Program-made: the position numbers and the translations under genes
Notes under the pieces: generated by a model
What the model was told of the DNA's origin: nothing
Seen by the model: the letters and a program-made list of their open reading frames with translations, nothing else
Database searches by the model: none
Origin: Dehalococcoidales bacterium
GTDB lineage: Bacteria > Chloroflexota > Dehalococcoidia > Dehalococcoidales > UBA2162
Reading direction: 5' to 3'
Assembly: GCA_016932435.1 (NCBI GenBank)
Contig: JAFGCW010000043.1
Location: 1-64,000 of the forward strand
Length of the DNA stretch: 64,000 nt
Part shown: in pieces, positions 1-9,903 of the stretch
Numbering within the stretch: position 1 is the first letter of the stretch
Layout of the letters: every line of letters begins with the position of its first letter

Positions 1-449
1 GCCCGGTTCGCTTCAGCCATCCGGTGGGTATCATCGCGTTTCTTGACGGTTGCCCCCTGCCCTTTCGCGGCGTCACCAAGTTCTGCCGCCAGTTTTTCAA
101 TCATTGATTTTCCCTGTCTTGCCCGGGCTGAGGCAACAAGCCAGCGTAAAGCCAGAGTTAGGCTCCGTTCAGGGCTCACATCGACCGGCACCTGATAAGT
201 AGCACCTCCAATACGGCGTGATTTTACCTGGAGCTGGGGCGTGGCATTCCTTACCGCCTGTTGAAGAACGGTAATTGCCGGCTGTGATTCCCTGTCCTCC
301 AGCACGTTGAGGGCGCCGTAGACAATTTTCTCGGCAGTACTCTTTTTCCCGTCAAGCATTATTTTATTTACCAACCTGGACACCATAGGATTATGGTATC
401 TTGAATCAGGTAATATTTCTCTTTTTTCGGCACGATTCCGTCGTGACAT
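1..449 (-). CDS. rpsG: 30S ribosomal protein S7, C-terminus cut off by the window edge
   Basis: Reading leftwards from an ATG at 449, the frame begins MSRRNRAEKREILPD and continues through the S7 core, including VNKIMLDGKKSTAEKIVY, RRIGGATYQVPV and ALRWLVASARAR, then leaves the window after about 149 codons. S7 binds the 3' major domain of 16S rRNA and nucleates head assembly of the small subunit. The ribosome-binding site TAGGAGGA overlaps the rpsL stop codon, so rpsL and rpsG are probably translationally coupled as in the usual str operon. The conserved RRIGGATYQVP motif makes the family assignment secure; only the last few residues are missing. Confidence 0.97.
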   Translation of the reverse strand, partial: MSRRNRAEKREILPDSRYHNPMVSRLVNKIMLDGKKSTAEKIVYGALNVLEDRESQPAITVLQQAVRNATPQLQVKSRRIGGATYQVPVDVSPERSLTLALRWLVASARARQGKSMIEKLAAELGDAAKGQGATVKKRDDTHRMAEANR

Positions 450-457
450 TTTTCCTC

Positions 458-889
458 CTAGTCGGTCACGGCTGTTGACTTAGCGCGTTTAGTTCCGTAT
501 TTGCTGCGTCCCTGCTTCCTGCCGTTTACTCCGGTGGTATCCATGGTTCCTCTCACGATGTGGTACCTGACACCGGGCAGGTCCTTGACGCGTCCGCCCC
601 GGATTAGAACGACCGAGTGCTCCTGGAGTTCATGTCCTTCACCGGGTATATAAGCAGTTACTTCCATAGTGTTGCTCAGTCTTACCCTGGCTACCTTGCG
701 GAGTGCTGAGTTAGGCTTCCTGGGAGTCTGTGTCTTTACCTGGACGCAGACACCGCGTTTCTGCGGACACCCTTTGCCTTCAACCATCCTGTTCTTCAGA
801 GAATTGAAATTATAGCGGAGGGCGACGGTCTTGGCCTTTTTACCCGCCTTCTTTCTTCCTTTTCGTACAAGTTGGTTAATAGTTGGCAT
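458..889 (-). CDS. rpsL: 30S ribosomal protein S12
   Basis: A 143-residue S12, longer than the 124-residue E. coli protein through a short N-terminal insertion (about residues 15-40) and a few extra C-terminal residues. S12 lies at the decoding centre of the 30S subunit. Visible landmarks are [36 protein letters not shown] and [11 protein letters not shown]. Residue 57, equivalent to Lys43 of E. coli S12 (counting the initiator Met), is Arg (codon AGG) within TPRKPN. Lys-to-Arg at this site is a known streptomycin-resistance substitution in E. coli and Mycobacterium, so natural resistance is a possible consequence. It is the first visible gene of a str operon, with rpsG following directly. 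Confidence 0.98.
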   Translation of the reverse strand: MPTINQLVRKGRKKAGKKAKTVALRYNFNSLKNRMVEGKGCPQKRGVCVQVKTQTPRKPNSALRKVARVRLSNTMEVTAYIPGEGHELQEHSVVLIRGGRVKDLPGVRYHIVRGTMDTTGVNGRKQGRSKYGTKRAKSTAVTD

Positions 890-1005
890 AATGTTCTTTT
901 CTCCTACAATTAAAATGGATGAGCATTAGCCCACCCAAATGACAAATTGACGGTCGTATTCAATCTGTCAGCCTGCAATACTGAGCTACAAAGCGCTAAA
1001 TTAAG

Positions 1006-1035
1006 AGTCTATCATAGCGTCTGCGAGTATGTCAA
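1006..1035 (-). promoter_or_regulatory. Candidate str operon promoter
   Basis: On the minus strand a perfect TTGACA lies at 1035-1030, followed after 18 bp by TAGACT (1011-1006, four of six matches). Transcription would run into rpsL with a leader of about 110 bases. A second possibility is an extended -10 TGCTATAAT at 1083-1075, which has a poor -35. The rest of 890-1145 holds no gene. Confidence 0.4.
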
Positions 1036-1145
1036 TATTTTCTTAGGATTTACTAACTCTTTTCCGCCCTCATTATTATAGCATGTTTTTAGAAGTTTGT
1101 GGGGGTGTTTTTTAGTAATATTACCTGTTCAATGATTTATACTAC

Positions 1146-1832
1146 CTATGTCTTAATATCCATCACCATGCGCCCGTCACGGATTTCTACTATCCGGTCT
1201 GTCTTCTCTGCGATCCGCCGGTCATGGGTTACTATGATAAAGGTAGTTCCGTACTTCTCGTTAATATCACGGAAAATCCGATAGATGGACTCGGTATTAT
1301 CTGAATCCAGATTGCCACTCGGCTCATCAGCGAGTACCAGTTTGGGATTGTTTAGCAGAGCCCGGATTATCGCCGTCCGCTGCTGCTGGCCGCCGGACAT
1401 CCTCGTAGCCAGATTATTCTTCACCCCGGAAATCCCCATCAGTCCGAACAGTTCATCTACTCTCTCCAGTATTTCCGCAGAGGGTGTTTTATTGCTAATC
1501 CAGTACGGCATAAGAACATTTTCCATCGCTGTAAATTCCGGCAGCAGAAAATGAAACTGAAACACAAATCCTATAATCTGATTCCGCAGTTCTGCAAGTC
1601 TGTCCTTCTTCATTTCTACGGTATTCTGGTTATCAATAATTACCTGTCCTCTGGTCGGCAAATCAAGTGTACCCATGATATTAAGAAGTGTTGTTTTTCC
1701 GCTTCCGGATTGCCCCACTATCGAGCTAAAAGAACCCACCTCAAAAGCAAGTTCTACACTATATAATACCTGCGTATCTACGGCACCTCGGTATACCTTA
1801 TCTACCTGGTGAAGTTCAATAATGTTTCCCAT
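1146..1832 (-). CDS. ABC transporter ATP-binding protein, LolD/MacB-like
   Basis: A 228-residue ABC ATPase with Walker A GQSGSGKTT, Q-loop region FVFQFHFLLPEF, signature MSGGQQQRTA, Walker B LVLADEPSGNLDS and H-loop VTHDRR. The ADEPSGNLDS form and overall length are typical of the LolD/MacB/FtsE group that drives FtsX-type permeases acting on lipoproteins, peptides or envelope stress rather than bulk import. The start ATG directly follows the TAA of the FtsX-type permease gene with no gap, so the two are surely co-translated and partner in one complex on the inner face of the membrane. The substrate cannot be told from sequence. Confidence 0.9.
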   Translation of the reverse strand: MGNIIELHQVDKVYRGAVDTQVLYSVELAFEVGSFSSIVGQSGSGKTTLLNIMGTLDLPTRGQVIIDNQNTVEMKKDRLAELRNQIIGFVFQFHFLLPEFTAMENVLMPYWISNKTPSAEILERVDELFGLMGISGVKNNLATRMSGGQQQRTAIIRALLNNPKLVLADEPSGNLDSDNTESIYRIFRDINEKYGTTFIIVTHDRRIAEKTDRIVEIRDGRMVMDIKT

Positions 1833-2984
1833 TTACCCCTCGCGAATCACATCTATCGGATTAAGGCGTAATGATCTTCTTGCCGGTACCAGTGCAGCGA
1901 TGACTGATGCAAGAACGGCGATCCCCCATGACAGTACGATAAACCAGGGATCGATATACAGGTCGATTAATGCCGGAGAGCCGGTTTGAGACGTCCCGGC
2001 GCTAAATCCAAAAATTAAACCAAGTCCCAGAATCACTCCGGTAACCGAACCGATCACCCCTATAATAAGACCTTCGAAAATAAATATCAGGCTGGCTGAA
2101 CGATCCTTAATACCCATCGCCTTGAGTATTCCTAACTGGCGTGATTTCTGAAACACGGTAATTGCCAGAATCGCAGAAATGGCAATTACTACTGAAACGA
2201 CTATGAATATCTGGATCATCAGGCTTGAAATACTCTGCCCCTGGAGACCACTCAGAAGCTGCTCATTCTCATCCTTCCAGTTAGAAACCTTGAGTGCAGG
2301 ATTATCCAGTATGGTTGCTATAGTTGCAGCCAGAGAATCTGCCTTAAAATAATCAGTAACGCGTATCTCAATATCAGTAATAGCATTACCATATCCGAAA
2401 AGGTTCTGTGTTGTTGCAATATCCGTAATAATCCAGGACCTGTTCAGCTGTTGCACGCCGAGATCGTAAAACCCTGTAATGAGATAGGTTGCTGTTTTAT
2501 CCCCTGGTACTGAGATCGTCAATTCGTCTCCGAGACTATATTCATTCTCCTCCTGCAACTCTCTCCCAATTATGACTTCGTTGTATCCACTCGCGATTTC
2601 TCCGGAATATAGAGAATCTGCAAATCCATAAATATCATCAGCATTCGAATCCATGCCTCGAAGGAGAACGGGAGAGGTTTTTGTCCCTTTCTGAACGAAG
2701 GCATTACCGCTTGCCGACACGGAAACAACCTCTATCATTTCTGTATCACCAATCATTTCCACCAAACCCGACCAATCGTCTATGCGTACATCATCTGTAG
2801 CCGAGGATATAGTGATCTGCGGTTGATTGCCAATTGTCCTGTTAATTAACGTAAGTTGAAGGCTGTTAATCAACAAACCAACGAATATCTGGGCAGCAAC
2901 CGCTATACTAATGCCGGTGATGATGAGGATAGTCTGTCCACGCCCTGCTTTGAGGAAACGGACGGCCAATCTAAACGGCAGCAT
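1833..2984 (-). CDS. FtsX/LolC-type ABC transporter permease
   Basis: The start is placed at the ATG at 2984 (MLPFRLAVRFLKAGRG), because GGAGG sits five bases upstream; a longer frame to 3017 would run deeper into the upstream gene. About 383 residues. Topology is that of the MacB/LolC class: one membrane helix near residues 15-40, a large extracytoplasmic domain of about 200 residues, then three helices in the C-terminal third around MIQIFIVVSVVIAISAILA, LIIGVIGSVTGVILGLG and WFIVLSWGIAVLASVIAAL, ending VPARRSLRLNPIDVIREG, a classic FtsX tail. It overlaps the B12-binding gene by 14 bases. Role: membrane half of the transporter encoded with the ATPase that follows. Confidence 0.88.
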   Translation of the reverse strand: MLPFRLAVRFLKAGRGQTILIITGISIAVAAQIFVGLLINSLQLTLINRTIGNQPQITISSATDDVRIDDWSGLVEMIGDTEMIEVVSVSASGNAFVQKGTKTSPVLLRGMDSNADDIYGFADSLYSGEIASGYNEVIIGRELQEENEYSLGDELTISVPGDKTATYLITGFYDLGVQQLNRSWIITDIATTQNLFGYGNAITDIEIRVTDYFKADSLAATIATILDNPALKVSNWKDENEQLLSGLQGQSISSLMIQIFIVVSVVIAISAILAITVFQKSRQLGILKAMGIKDRSASLIFIFEGLIIGVIGSVTGVILGLGLIFGFSAGTSQTGSPALIDLYIDPWFIVLSWGIAVLASVIAALVPARRSLRLNPIDVIREG

Positions 2985-3639
2985 CTGATCCTCCAGCCGC
3001 CAACTTTCGAATATCATCGAAGGTATCGAGAATCATATCCGCATTCATTTTCTGGCAGGTTGTCAGGTTATGTTTGCATGCCTGACCCCCCAGTATTACT
3101 TCAAAATCCAGAATCTTTTTCAAATCCAGAATCTTACTTATCGCTTTCGCTGCAGCGATCAAGTTAAAAACGTTAGTGATACTGATGGCAACATACTCCG
3201 GTTTGAAATGAGTTACGGCTTCGATTATTTCACTTCCCGGTGTGCTTGCTCCGATAAAGGTAACATCGTAACCATTAAGAAGGAAGAAATCGGTAACCAT
3301 TCTGGCACCAATTTCATGCGCTTCATCAGGCGGACATAGAACAACCACTTTCCCTTTCGGCTTGGATATATATTTCTCATCCCTTTCCTGTATCACAAGC
3401 GGATAACAACATTCTATAATCGTACGTACTATGGACGTCCTGATGTGCTCCTGCCAGATACATATCTCTTCATCTTTAGAACTACAGAACTTTTCTTTCA
3501 AAGCCGGGGCCAGAATATCCTGGTAGAGTGCGACCACATCAATCGTTTTATCTGAAAGTTTTGAGAGGCACAGGTTGACGCATCGTTCCTTATCACCGTC
3601 ATCCAGTAACGAAAGAAATTCTCCATAGAAAGAATCCAT
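2971..3639 (-). CDS. Stand-alone B12-binding protein, CarH C-terminal-like
   Basis: 222 residues. A helical first half (about 1-85) contains the QEH pair (63-65) found in the cap of CarH-type cobalamin photoreceptors, then a Rossmann-like B12-binding domain with EAHEIG at 106-111 (His108 as likely cobalt ligand; the Glu-x-His form is typical of the CarH/LitR light sensors, whereas methionine synthase has Asp), SITN at 153-156 and LGGQA near 183-187. The Trp expected ten residues before the cap Glu is absent (Ser). There is no MerR DNA-binding domain and no catalytic partner domain. It is the first gene of an operon with an ABC permease and ATPase, whose permease start it overlaps. A sensory or cobalamin-carrying role is inference. 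Confidence 0.8.
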   Translation of the reverse strand: MDSFYGEFLSLLDDGDKERCVNLCLSKLSDKTIDVVALYQDILAPALKEKFCSSKDEEICIWQEHIRTSIVRTIIECCYPLVIQERDEKYISKPKGKVVVLCPPDEAHEIGARMVTDFFLLNGYDVTFIGASTPGSEIIEAVTHFKPEYVAISITNVFNLIAAAKAISKILDLKKILDFEVILGGQACKHNLTTCQKMNADMILDTFDDIRKLAAGGSDAAV

Positions 3640-3765
3640 ATACCCTCCTTAAAAACTAGAATACCAAAAAAGTAGCAATAATTTCCAACTTAATAGAGGT
3701 ATTATTAATGAAGAGACCTGATATTTATTAAGGGGGCAGTATTTCGAAACGTATCACCTTTAAAC

Positions 3766-3771
3766 TATACT
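3766..3771 (+). promoter_or_regulatory. Candidate -10 element for a leaderless transcript
   Basis: TATACT ends 10 bases before the ATG at 3782, no Shine-Dalgarno sequence lies between, and a weak -35-like TTCGAA is at 3743-3748. If used, the mRNA would begin within a few bases of the start codon. The 3640-3781 gap also separates this gene from the divergent B12-binding operon. Confidence 0.3.
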
Positions 3772-3781
3772 GGTATATATA

Positions 3782-4996
3782 ATGAACGAAGATGTTTATT
3801 TTAAAAAAGAGTTGACGTTCAGGTATCACCGGCAGGAAATGCGGTTCAGGGTATCGCAGGACCTGTTCAGCAGTTTCCAGATAGATATCGGAACGCAGTT
3901 TCTGCTGAGGACGCTGATTTCCGAATTCGGAACCGACAGGTTTTCAAAAATACTCGATCTCGGCTGCGGTTACGGAACGATAGGGCTGACGCTGATGAAG
4001 CTGAATCACGACTACATTGCCCATATGGTGGATCGGGATGCCCTGGCAGTCGAGTATTCACGCCAGAACGCAGAACTGAACAGGATACAAGGAGCAGAGA
4101 TATACGGCAGCCTGGGATTCGATGACGTGACCGAAACCTGCTTCGACCTGATAATATCGAATATACCGGGGAAAGCCGGAGAACCGGTAATAACCGATTT
4201 TCTGCGGGAAGCCGTACATTACCTTCGGAAAGGCGGATTAGTCGCTGTCGTCGTTATTAATCCCCTTGAAGAAACAGTTAAAAACCTTCTGGAAGGTATG
4301 ACAAACGTTGAAATTCAATTTCATAAAAACAGGAGCGGTCATGCCGTGTTCTTTTATCAATTCACTGATAATGCCAGTGAACCTCTGCAACCCGTTACCA
4401 GCGGATTCGAGAGAGGAATTTACCGGCAGGACAGAAGAGAGGTTTCTTTCCAGGACCTGATTTACCGGATTAACACTGCCTATAACTTATCCGAAGCCGA
4501 ATCACCCGACCGCCGAAGCGAACTTTTAATAGAATATATCAATGAGATTAAGAATCCTTCGGTAAACAACATCCTGCTTTTCAATCCCGGGCAGGGGCAT
4601 GTGGCAGTCGCAGCCTGGAAGAAGCTGAATCCTGGCAGCATTTCACTGGTCGACCGCGACCTCCTGAGCCTGAGAGTCACGGAAAGCAACCTTATTCTCA
4701 ATGAATGCCCCAAGGACAGGATCCGGCTCTACCATCGGGCGGGAATCGACACCGATAATCCCCGGTCGGCAGATATGGCGATAGGGACGATAAGGGAAGA
4801 TGAGGGCGTCAGGGCAATCAATGCCGACATTTCCAGGATTGCCGAGGAGCTTATCCCGGGCGGGAAAGCCCTGTTATCAGCCAGTTCCACGGCTATAACC
4901 CGTATAGTAACCGGTTTACAGAACGAGAAAAGTCTTACCGTAAAGAAACGGGAAAAACGGAAAGGCAACAGCCTGCTTATCCTGGAACAGAGATAA
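3782..4996 (+). CDS. Tandem class I methyltransferase, RsmC/RlmG-like
   Basis: 404 residues made of two SAM-methyltransferase folds in series, the architecture of the rRNA guanine-N2 methyltransferases RsmC and RlmG. The first half (about 30-195) has a sound SAM motif ILDLGCGYGTIGLTLM, an acidic loop VDRD, and SNIPGK in place of the catalytic NPPF. The second half (about 240-400) is degenerate: LLFNPGQGHVAVAA replaces the glycine-rich loop. In E. coli RsmC the N-terminal copy is the inactive one; here the order looks reversed. The changed NPPF motif makes an rRNA substrate uncertain. It stands alone on the plus strand and converges on the next gene with only 14 bases between them. Confidence 0.6.
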   Translation: MNEDVYFKKELTFRYHRQEMRFRVSQDLFSSFQIDIGTQFLLRTLISEFGTDRFSKILDLGCGYGTIGLTLMKLNHDYIAHMVDRDALAVEYSRQNAELNRIQGAEIYGSLGFDDVTETCFDLIISNIPGKAGEPVITDFLREAVHYLRKGGLVAVVVINPLEETVKNLLEGMTNVEIQFHKNRSGHAVFFYQFTDNASEPLQPVTSGFERGIYRQDRREVSFQDLIYRINTAYNLSEAESPDRRSELLIEYINEIKNPSVNNILLFNPGQGHVAVAAWKKLNPGSISLVDRDLLSLRVTESNLILNECPKDRIRLYHRAGIDTDNPRSADMAIGTIREDEGVRAINADISRIAEELIPGGKALLSASSTAITRIVTGLQNEKSLTVKKREKRKGNSLLILEQR

Positions 4997-5010
4997 ATCA
5001 ACACACCTTT

Positions 5011-6030
5011 CTACCAGGTCCAGGGCAATCTTTGCCAGTTACCCTCGCTTGCCGCAGGATATCCGCCAAAGGTATACCAGATATCACCAAGGGCAGGACA
5101 GACAATATTCGAATAAACGGTAAAATACCTTTCACCGCGGGCTTCTACCTGGTCATCCGCGATGACTTTTCTAAGTTCCATATGTAGATTTGAAGGATCA
5201 GCAGTACTTATATTCTTTATTAACTCATTCACACGATCGAGTCGATTCACCGAGTGGGTATATTCCTCGTCTTGTTCAGAACGGAATTCATTTACATGAT
5301 AATGATTCGTTCCCGCAATCCAGTTTCCTGGGTTCCTCCTGGAACAGTAATCAGAGCAGGAACAGTCATAAACAGCATAATCATTACTCTTTCCTTCTAC
5401 CGCGAAAAGTTTCATTCCGCTATTCCTGTCGACCTGGCTGAGTAGTATTTCAACATCACTCAAATTACTGCAGGTCTCGAGGGCTTCCGTCAGCCACACC
5501 CAGGCAGGATAGTGAAGTTTATCGGTTGCCGGAGCATCATTCACAGGCAGGTAGTTATAATGAAGCCAGAGGTGTTCCCTATTGATGCCTGTCCCTGTAA
5601 AGACATCTCCTTCCATACCGAAGGTAACCGTCGGAATTCTTCCCGAAATTTCACGAATACAGGCGTATCCCCATAATTCAGGCGCCCACATATCGTTGTT
5701 CCGGGCAACCCATACCTGATCACCAATCTGAAAAATTACTGCGGTACAGCCGCCGTCAGTTATTAAAGATACATAATACCACTCGGCGAGGTGCTGCATC
5801 GAAATACCAGATCCGTCTGAGATACCTTCAATCTCTTCACGATAGCGTTCAGGAAGGCTGTCAACCCAAGGCAGGGCGTCTATTTCTAGTTGCACCGCTA
5901 TGGAAGCTGTTTGAGCTGAAACGGAAATGTACCTGCATATGTTCTCTTCTAATCTCTTGCCGATCATATGACCGAGAGATAAACCGACTTCACGGGGAGA
6001 TCCTTTCAGGTAATAGATCCGTCCGGTCAT
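5011..6030 (-). CDS. Ntn hydrolase, peptidase C45 / acyltransferase-like
   Basis: 339 residues resembling the C45 family (isopenicillin N acyltransferase and relatives). The nucleophile is likely Cys95 in TDGGCTAV, which would become N-terminal after self-cleavage; VARNNDMW (near 109) and TGTGINREHLWLHYNYLP follow, as in this family. No signal peptide is visible, so it should act in the cytoplasm. It is the last gene of a minus-strand operon with a nitroreductase and a methyltransferase, five bases behind the latter. Members hydrolyse or transfer amide-linked acyl groups; the substrate here is unknown, and the neighbours suggest small-molecule modification rather than housekeeping. Confidence 0.7.
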   Translation of the reverse strand: MTGRIYYLKGSPREVGLSLGHMIGKRLEENICRYISVSAQTASIAVQLEIDALPWVDSLPERYREEIEGISDGSGISMQHLAEWYYVSLITDGGCTAVIFQIGDQVWVARNNDMWAPELWGYACIREISGRIPTVTFGMEGDVFTGTGINREHLWLHYNYLPVNDAPATDKLHYPAWVWLTEALETCSNLSDVEILLSQVDRNSGMKLFAVEGKSNDYAVYDCSCSDYCSRRNPGNWIAGTNHYHVNEFRSEQDEEYTHSVNRLDRVNELIKNISTADPSNLHMELRKVIADDQVEARGERYFTVYSNIVCPALGDIWYTFGGYPAASEGNWQRLPWTW

Positions 6031-6035
6031 CTCAC

Positions 6036-6893
6036 TTATACCTTTTTCGCGACAACCGCCAACCAGTCACCGTCTTCTTCGTAGGGAGTTCCATCCAGGT
6101 CATTCCAGATTTGCAGGATGGAGAAGCCGGCTTTTTCAAGTACATCGTTTATCGTGCGGAGTGAATAATCATGGAACCAGTTCCGGTATACCGTCACTTC
6201 TTTTTCATCTATAATAATATACTGATCGAGCCAGACATCATCATCAGGATAGGCGAATCCTTCCTGGAGGAACAGGTGTTTACCCGGTCGCCAGAAACCT
6301 CCCTCAAAGAGATACCATCGATTCGCTGCGCCTTCTTTTTTCCTCAACACTTTCGTAGTGACATCGAAGATGAACAGGCCATCCGGTTTCAAGGCTTTAT
6401 GTATCGATGCTAGAAACGCGTCCCGCTTTTTGTCCGAAAATGTGTTCAGTTCACCGTATATCTGCGTCACAGCGTCGAACTCATCCGAAAAGTCGATGCT
6501 GAAAAAGTCGGCAAGCCGGTAATCGATATCCAGGTCGTTCTCCACCGCGTCTTTCACTGCGTACTCTATAGACCTTCGGGAAAAATCCACGCCGGTAACC
6601 TTCAATCCTTTCCGGCAGAGCCGGCCGGTATACAGTCCCGGTCCGCATCCAAGGTCCAGAATTCGATCGCCTTCCTTCAGTATACCAGCGAATGTCAGGT
6701 GTTCGACCTGAGCATCAATAGCTTCAGTCTTTCTGCTAGCAGCTTCGTGCTCCTGGCTCAGGTGGGCTTGAAGCATACCTATCGATATATGGTCGTCATC
6801 CCAGAATTTTTCCTCACCCGGTTCGAACAGGGGAGGTTGCCCGGAATATTCGCGAACTGTCTTCAAAATATCTTCAATATCAATAATAGTCAC
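6036..6893 (-). CDS. Class I SAM-dependent methyltransferase
   Basis: 285 residues; begins with GTG at 6893 and overlaps the end of the nitroreductase gene by 14 bases, so translation is probably coupled. The SAM site is seen as ILDLGCGPGLYTGRL (about 98-112), acidic VTGVDFS after strand 2, and DAVTQIYGELNTF as the post-motif segment. An N-terminal helical arm precedes the fold, and the C-terminal part (YIIIDEKEVTVYRNWFHDY onwards) forms the lid region common to small-molecule methyltransferases. The acceptor is unknown. Confidence 0.8.
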   Translation of the reverse strand: MTIIDIEDILKTVREYSGQPPLFEPGEEKFWDDDHISIGMLQAHLSQEHEAASRKTEAIDAQVEHLTFAGILKEGDRILDLGCGPGLYTGRLCRKGLKVTGVDFSRRSIEYAVKDAVENDLDIDYRLADFFSIDFSDEFDAVTQIYGELNTFSDKKRDAFLASIHKALKPDGLFIFDVTTKVLRKKEGAANRWYLFEGGFWRPGKHLFLQEGFAYPDDDVWLDQYIIIDEKEVTVYRNWFHDYSLRTINDVLEKAGFSILQIWNDLDGTPYEEDGDWLAVVAKKV

Positions 6894-7497
6894 TCCCGTA
6901 TGTATTGTGGAACGTTACTTCCGAGATATTCTTACGTTCTATATCAACCGGCTCCATATCCGGATAGCCGATCGGTATCAGATATGAGCAGGCATAGTCA
7001 GCCGGCAGATTTAAGCATTCAGATGTTTGCTTTATTTCCAGGTTACCGATCCAGCAGGCACCCAGACCATGGTCGACCGCGGTCAGGCAGATATGCTCTC
7101 CCGGGATCATTACCGTTCCGTTTTCAAACAGGAGTGACACTGCTGCCTGATCATCATATTCCCGTAAATAATGAACGAACTCAGAAGTAAACCGGTCCTG
7201 ATTAATCTTCAAACCATAGTCATCTTCAGGCGTATCGCTAATTTTCCAGTTCAATTCGGCACAGACCGCAATTACCAGAGGTGCGGACGCAATCCATCGC
7301 TGGTTTCCGGCAAGAACCGACAGTTCTTCGATCTTCTCTTTATCAGTAATCACACCGAACAGCCAGTTCTGACCGTTTCCGCCGGATGGGGCTAAACGGG
7401 CGCTTTCGAGGATATCATCAATCGTTTCCTTCGGGACGGGAGTATCCCTAAACTTCCTTATAGAGCGTCTTTTCCTGATCACTTCCATGTACTCCAT
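6880..7497 (-). CDS. Nitroreductase family flavoprotein
   Basis: The ATG at 7497 is preferred because AAGGAG lies five bases upstream; the frame is open to 7524. About 205 residues. The FMN-binding signature is RKRRSIRKFRDTPVP at the N-terminus, followed by ARLAPSGGNGQNWLFGVI, and near the C-terminus the GACWIG segment and YLIPIGYPD, which is the usual nitroreductase ending. Such enzymes use NAD(P)H and FMN to reduce nitro groups, quinones or enones, or, in divergent members, act in cofactor or halide chemistry. It opens the operon with the methyltransferase and C45-like hydrolase. Confidence 0.85.
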   Translation of the reverse strand: MEYMEVIRKRRSIRKFRDTPVPKETIDDILESARLAPSGGNGQNWLFGVITDKEKIEELSVLAGNQRWIASAPLVIAVCAELNWKISDTPEDDYGLKINQDRFTSEFVHYLREYDDQAAVSLLFENGTVMIPGEHICLTAVDHGLGACWIGNLEIKQTSECLNLPADYACSYLIPIGYPDMEPVDIERKNISEVTFHNTYGSDYY

Positions 7498-7595
7498 TGA
7501 GTCTCCTTTTCCGGCAACCCGCATAGTATGAATGGGTTTCTTGCGTTTGTCAATAATATAGCTGTGAAACAGGGCAATCCGATTCTCTTATAAAC

Positions 7596-7624
7596 TTCAC
7601 ATTACACTCGATTTATGGTATAAT
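7596..7624 (+). promoter_or_regulatory. gyrB promoter
   Basis: TTCACA (7596-7601), a 17-bp spacer, then TATAAT (7619-7624) preceded by TGG, making an extended -10. This is the best sigma-70 match upstream of gyrB and leaves a leader of about 130 bases in which no other feature is evident. Confidence 0.75.
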
Positions 7625-7750
7625 ATAGTTCGATGGTAACTTATAAATCCACATATACTACCGGTTGCCTTTCGGATCTATCGCCAAGCACTTATTCATC
7701 GCCAAAAAAGCCACGTTTTGGTCATTTTTCAGGTATTATATAAGGAGTAA

Positions 7751-9706
<1,956 letters not shown>

Positions 9707-9727
9707 CCATCACGCGATCATTTGATA

Positions 9728-9733
9728 TATAAT
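9728..9733 (+). promoter_or_regulatory. Candidate -10 inside an inverted repeat
   Basis: TATAAT at 9728-9733 lies between the arms of TTTGAT (9721-9726) and ATCAAA (9740-9745). No good -35 is visible 17 bp upstream. The arrangement could place a repressor over the -10 of the transcript carrying the small leader frame, but this is inference. Confidence 0.3.
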
Positions 9734-9757
9734 ATGGAAATCAAAGGAGGGATGGAT

Positions 9758-9814
9758 ATGACGGCGACAAATCGTGGAAGCAGAGGTTTTTCATCCCGAA
9801 AGGTTTCCGGCTAA
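9758..9814 (+). CDS. Possible leader peptide of 18 residues
   Basis: A perfect Shine-Dalgarno AAAGGAGG (9743-9750) is followed by ATG at 9752 and again at 9758; spacing favours 9758. The product from 9758 would be MTATNRGSRGFSSRKVSG, ending at TAA 9812-9814. It is rich in Arg and Ser. A hairpin with a T-rich tail follows 27 bases later and then a methyltransferase gene. The strong ribosome-binding site in front of so short a frame suggests a real leader peptide that could govern attenuation of the gene downstream. Confidence 0.4.
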   Translation: MTATNRGSRGFSSRKVSG

Positions 9815-9840
9815 GTTTACATACAAACATGTTCTTACAG

Positions 9841-9870
9841 GCCGTTCCTTCGTGAACGGCTTTAAATTTT
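9841..9870 (+). terminator. Hairpin with T-rich tail, possible attenuator
   Basis: GCCGTTC (9841-9847) pairs with GAACGGC (9854-9860) around a six-base loop and is followed by TTTAAATTTT. It lies between the short leader frame and the methyltransferase at 9904, where it could either end the gyrB or leader transcript or act as a conditional terminator. Confidence 0.5.
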
Positions 9871-9903
9871 CCAATAAAGATTATTAAGGAGTAATGATAA
9901 ACA

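Noticed and set aside
1099..1766. Plus-strand open frames antisense to the ABC ATPase
   Set aside because: They lie wholly opposite a gene with all ABC motifs, lack ribosome-binding sites and have no recognisable content.
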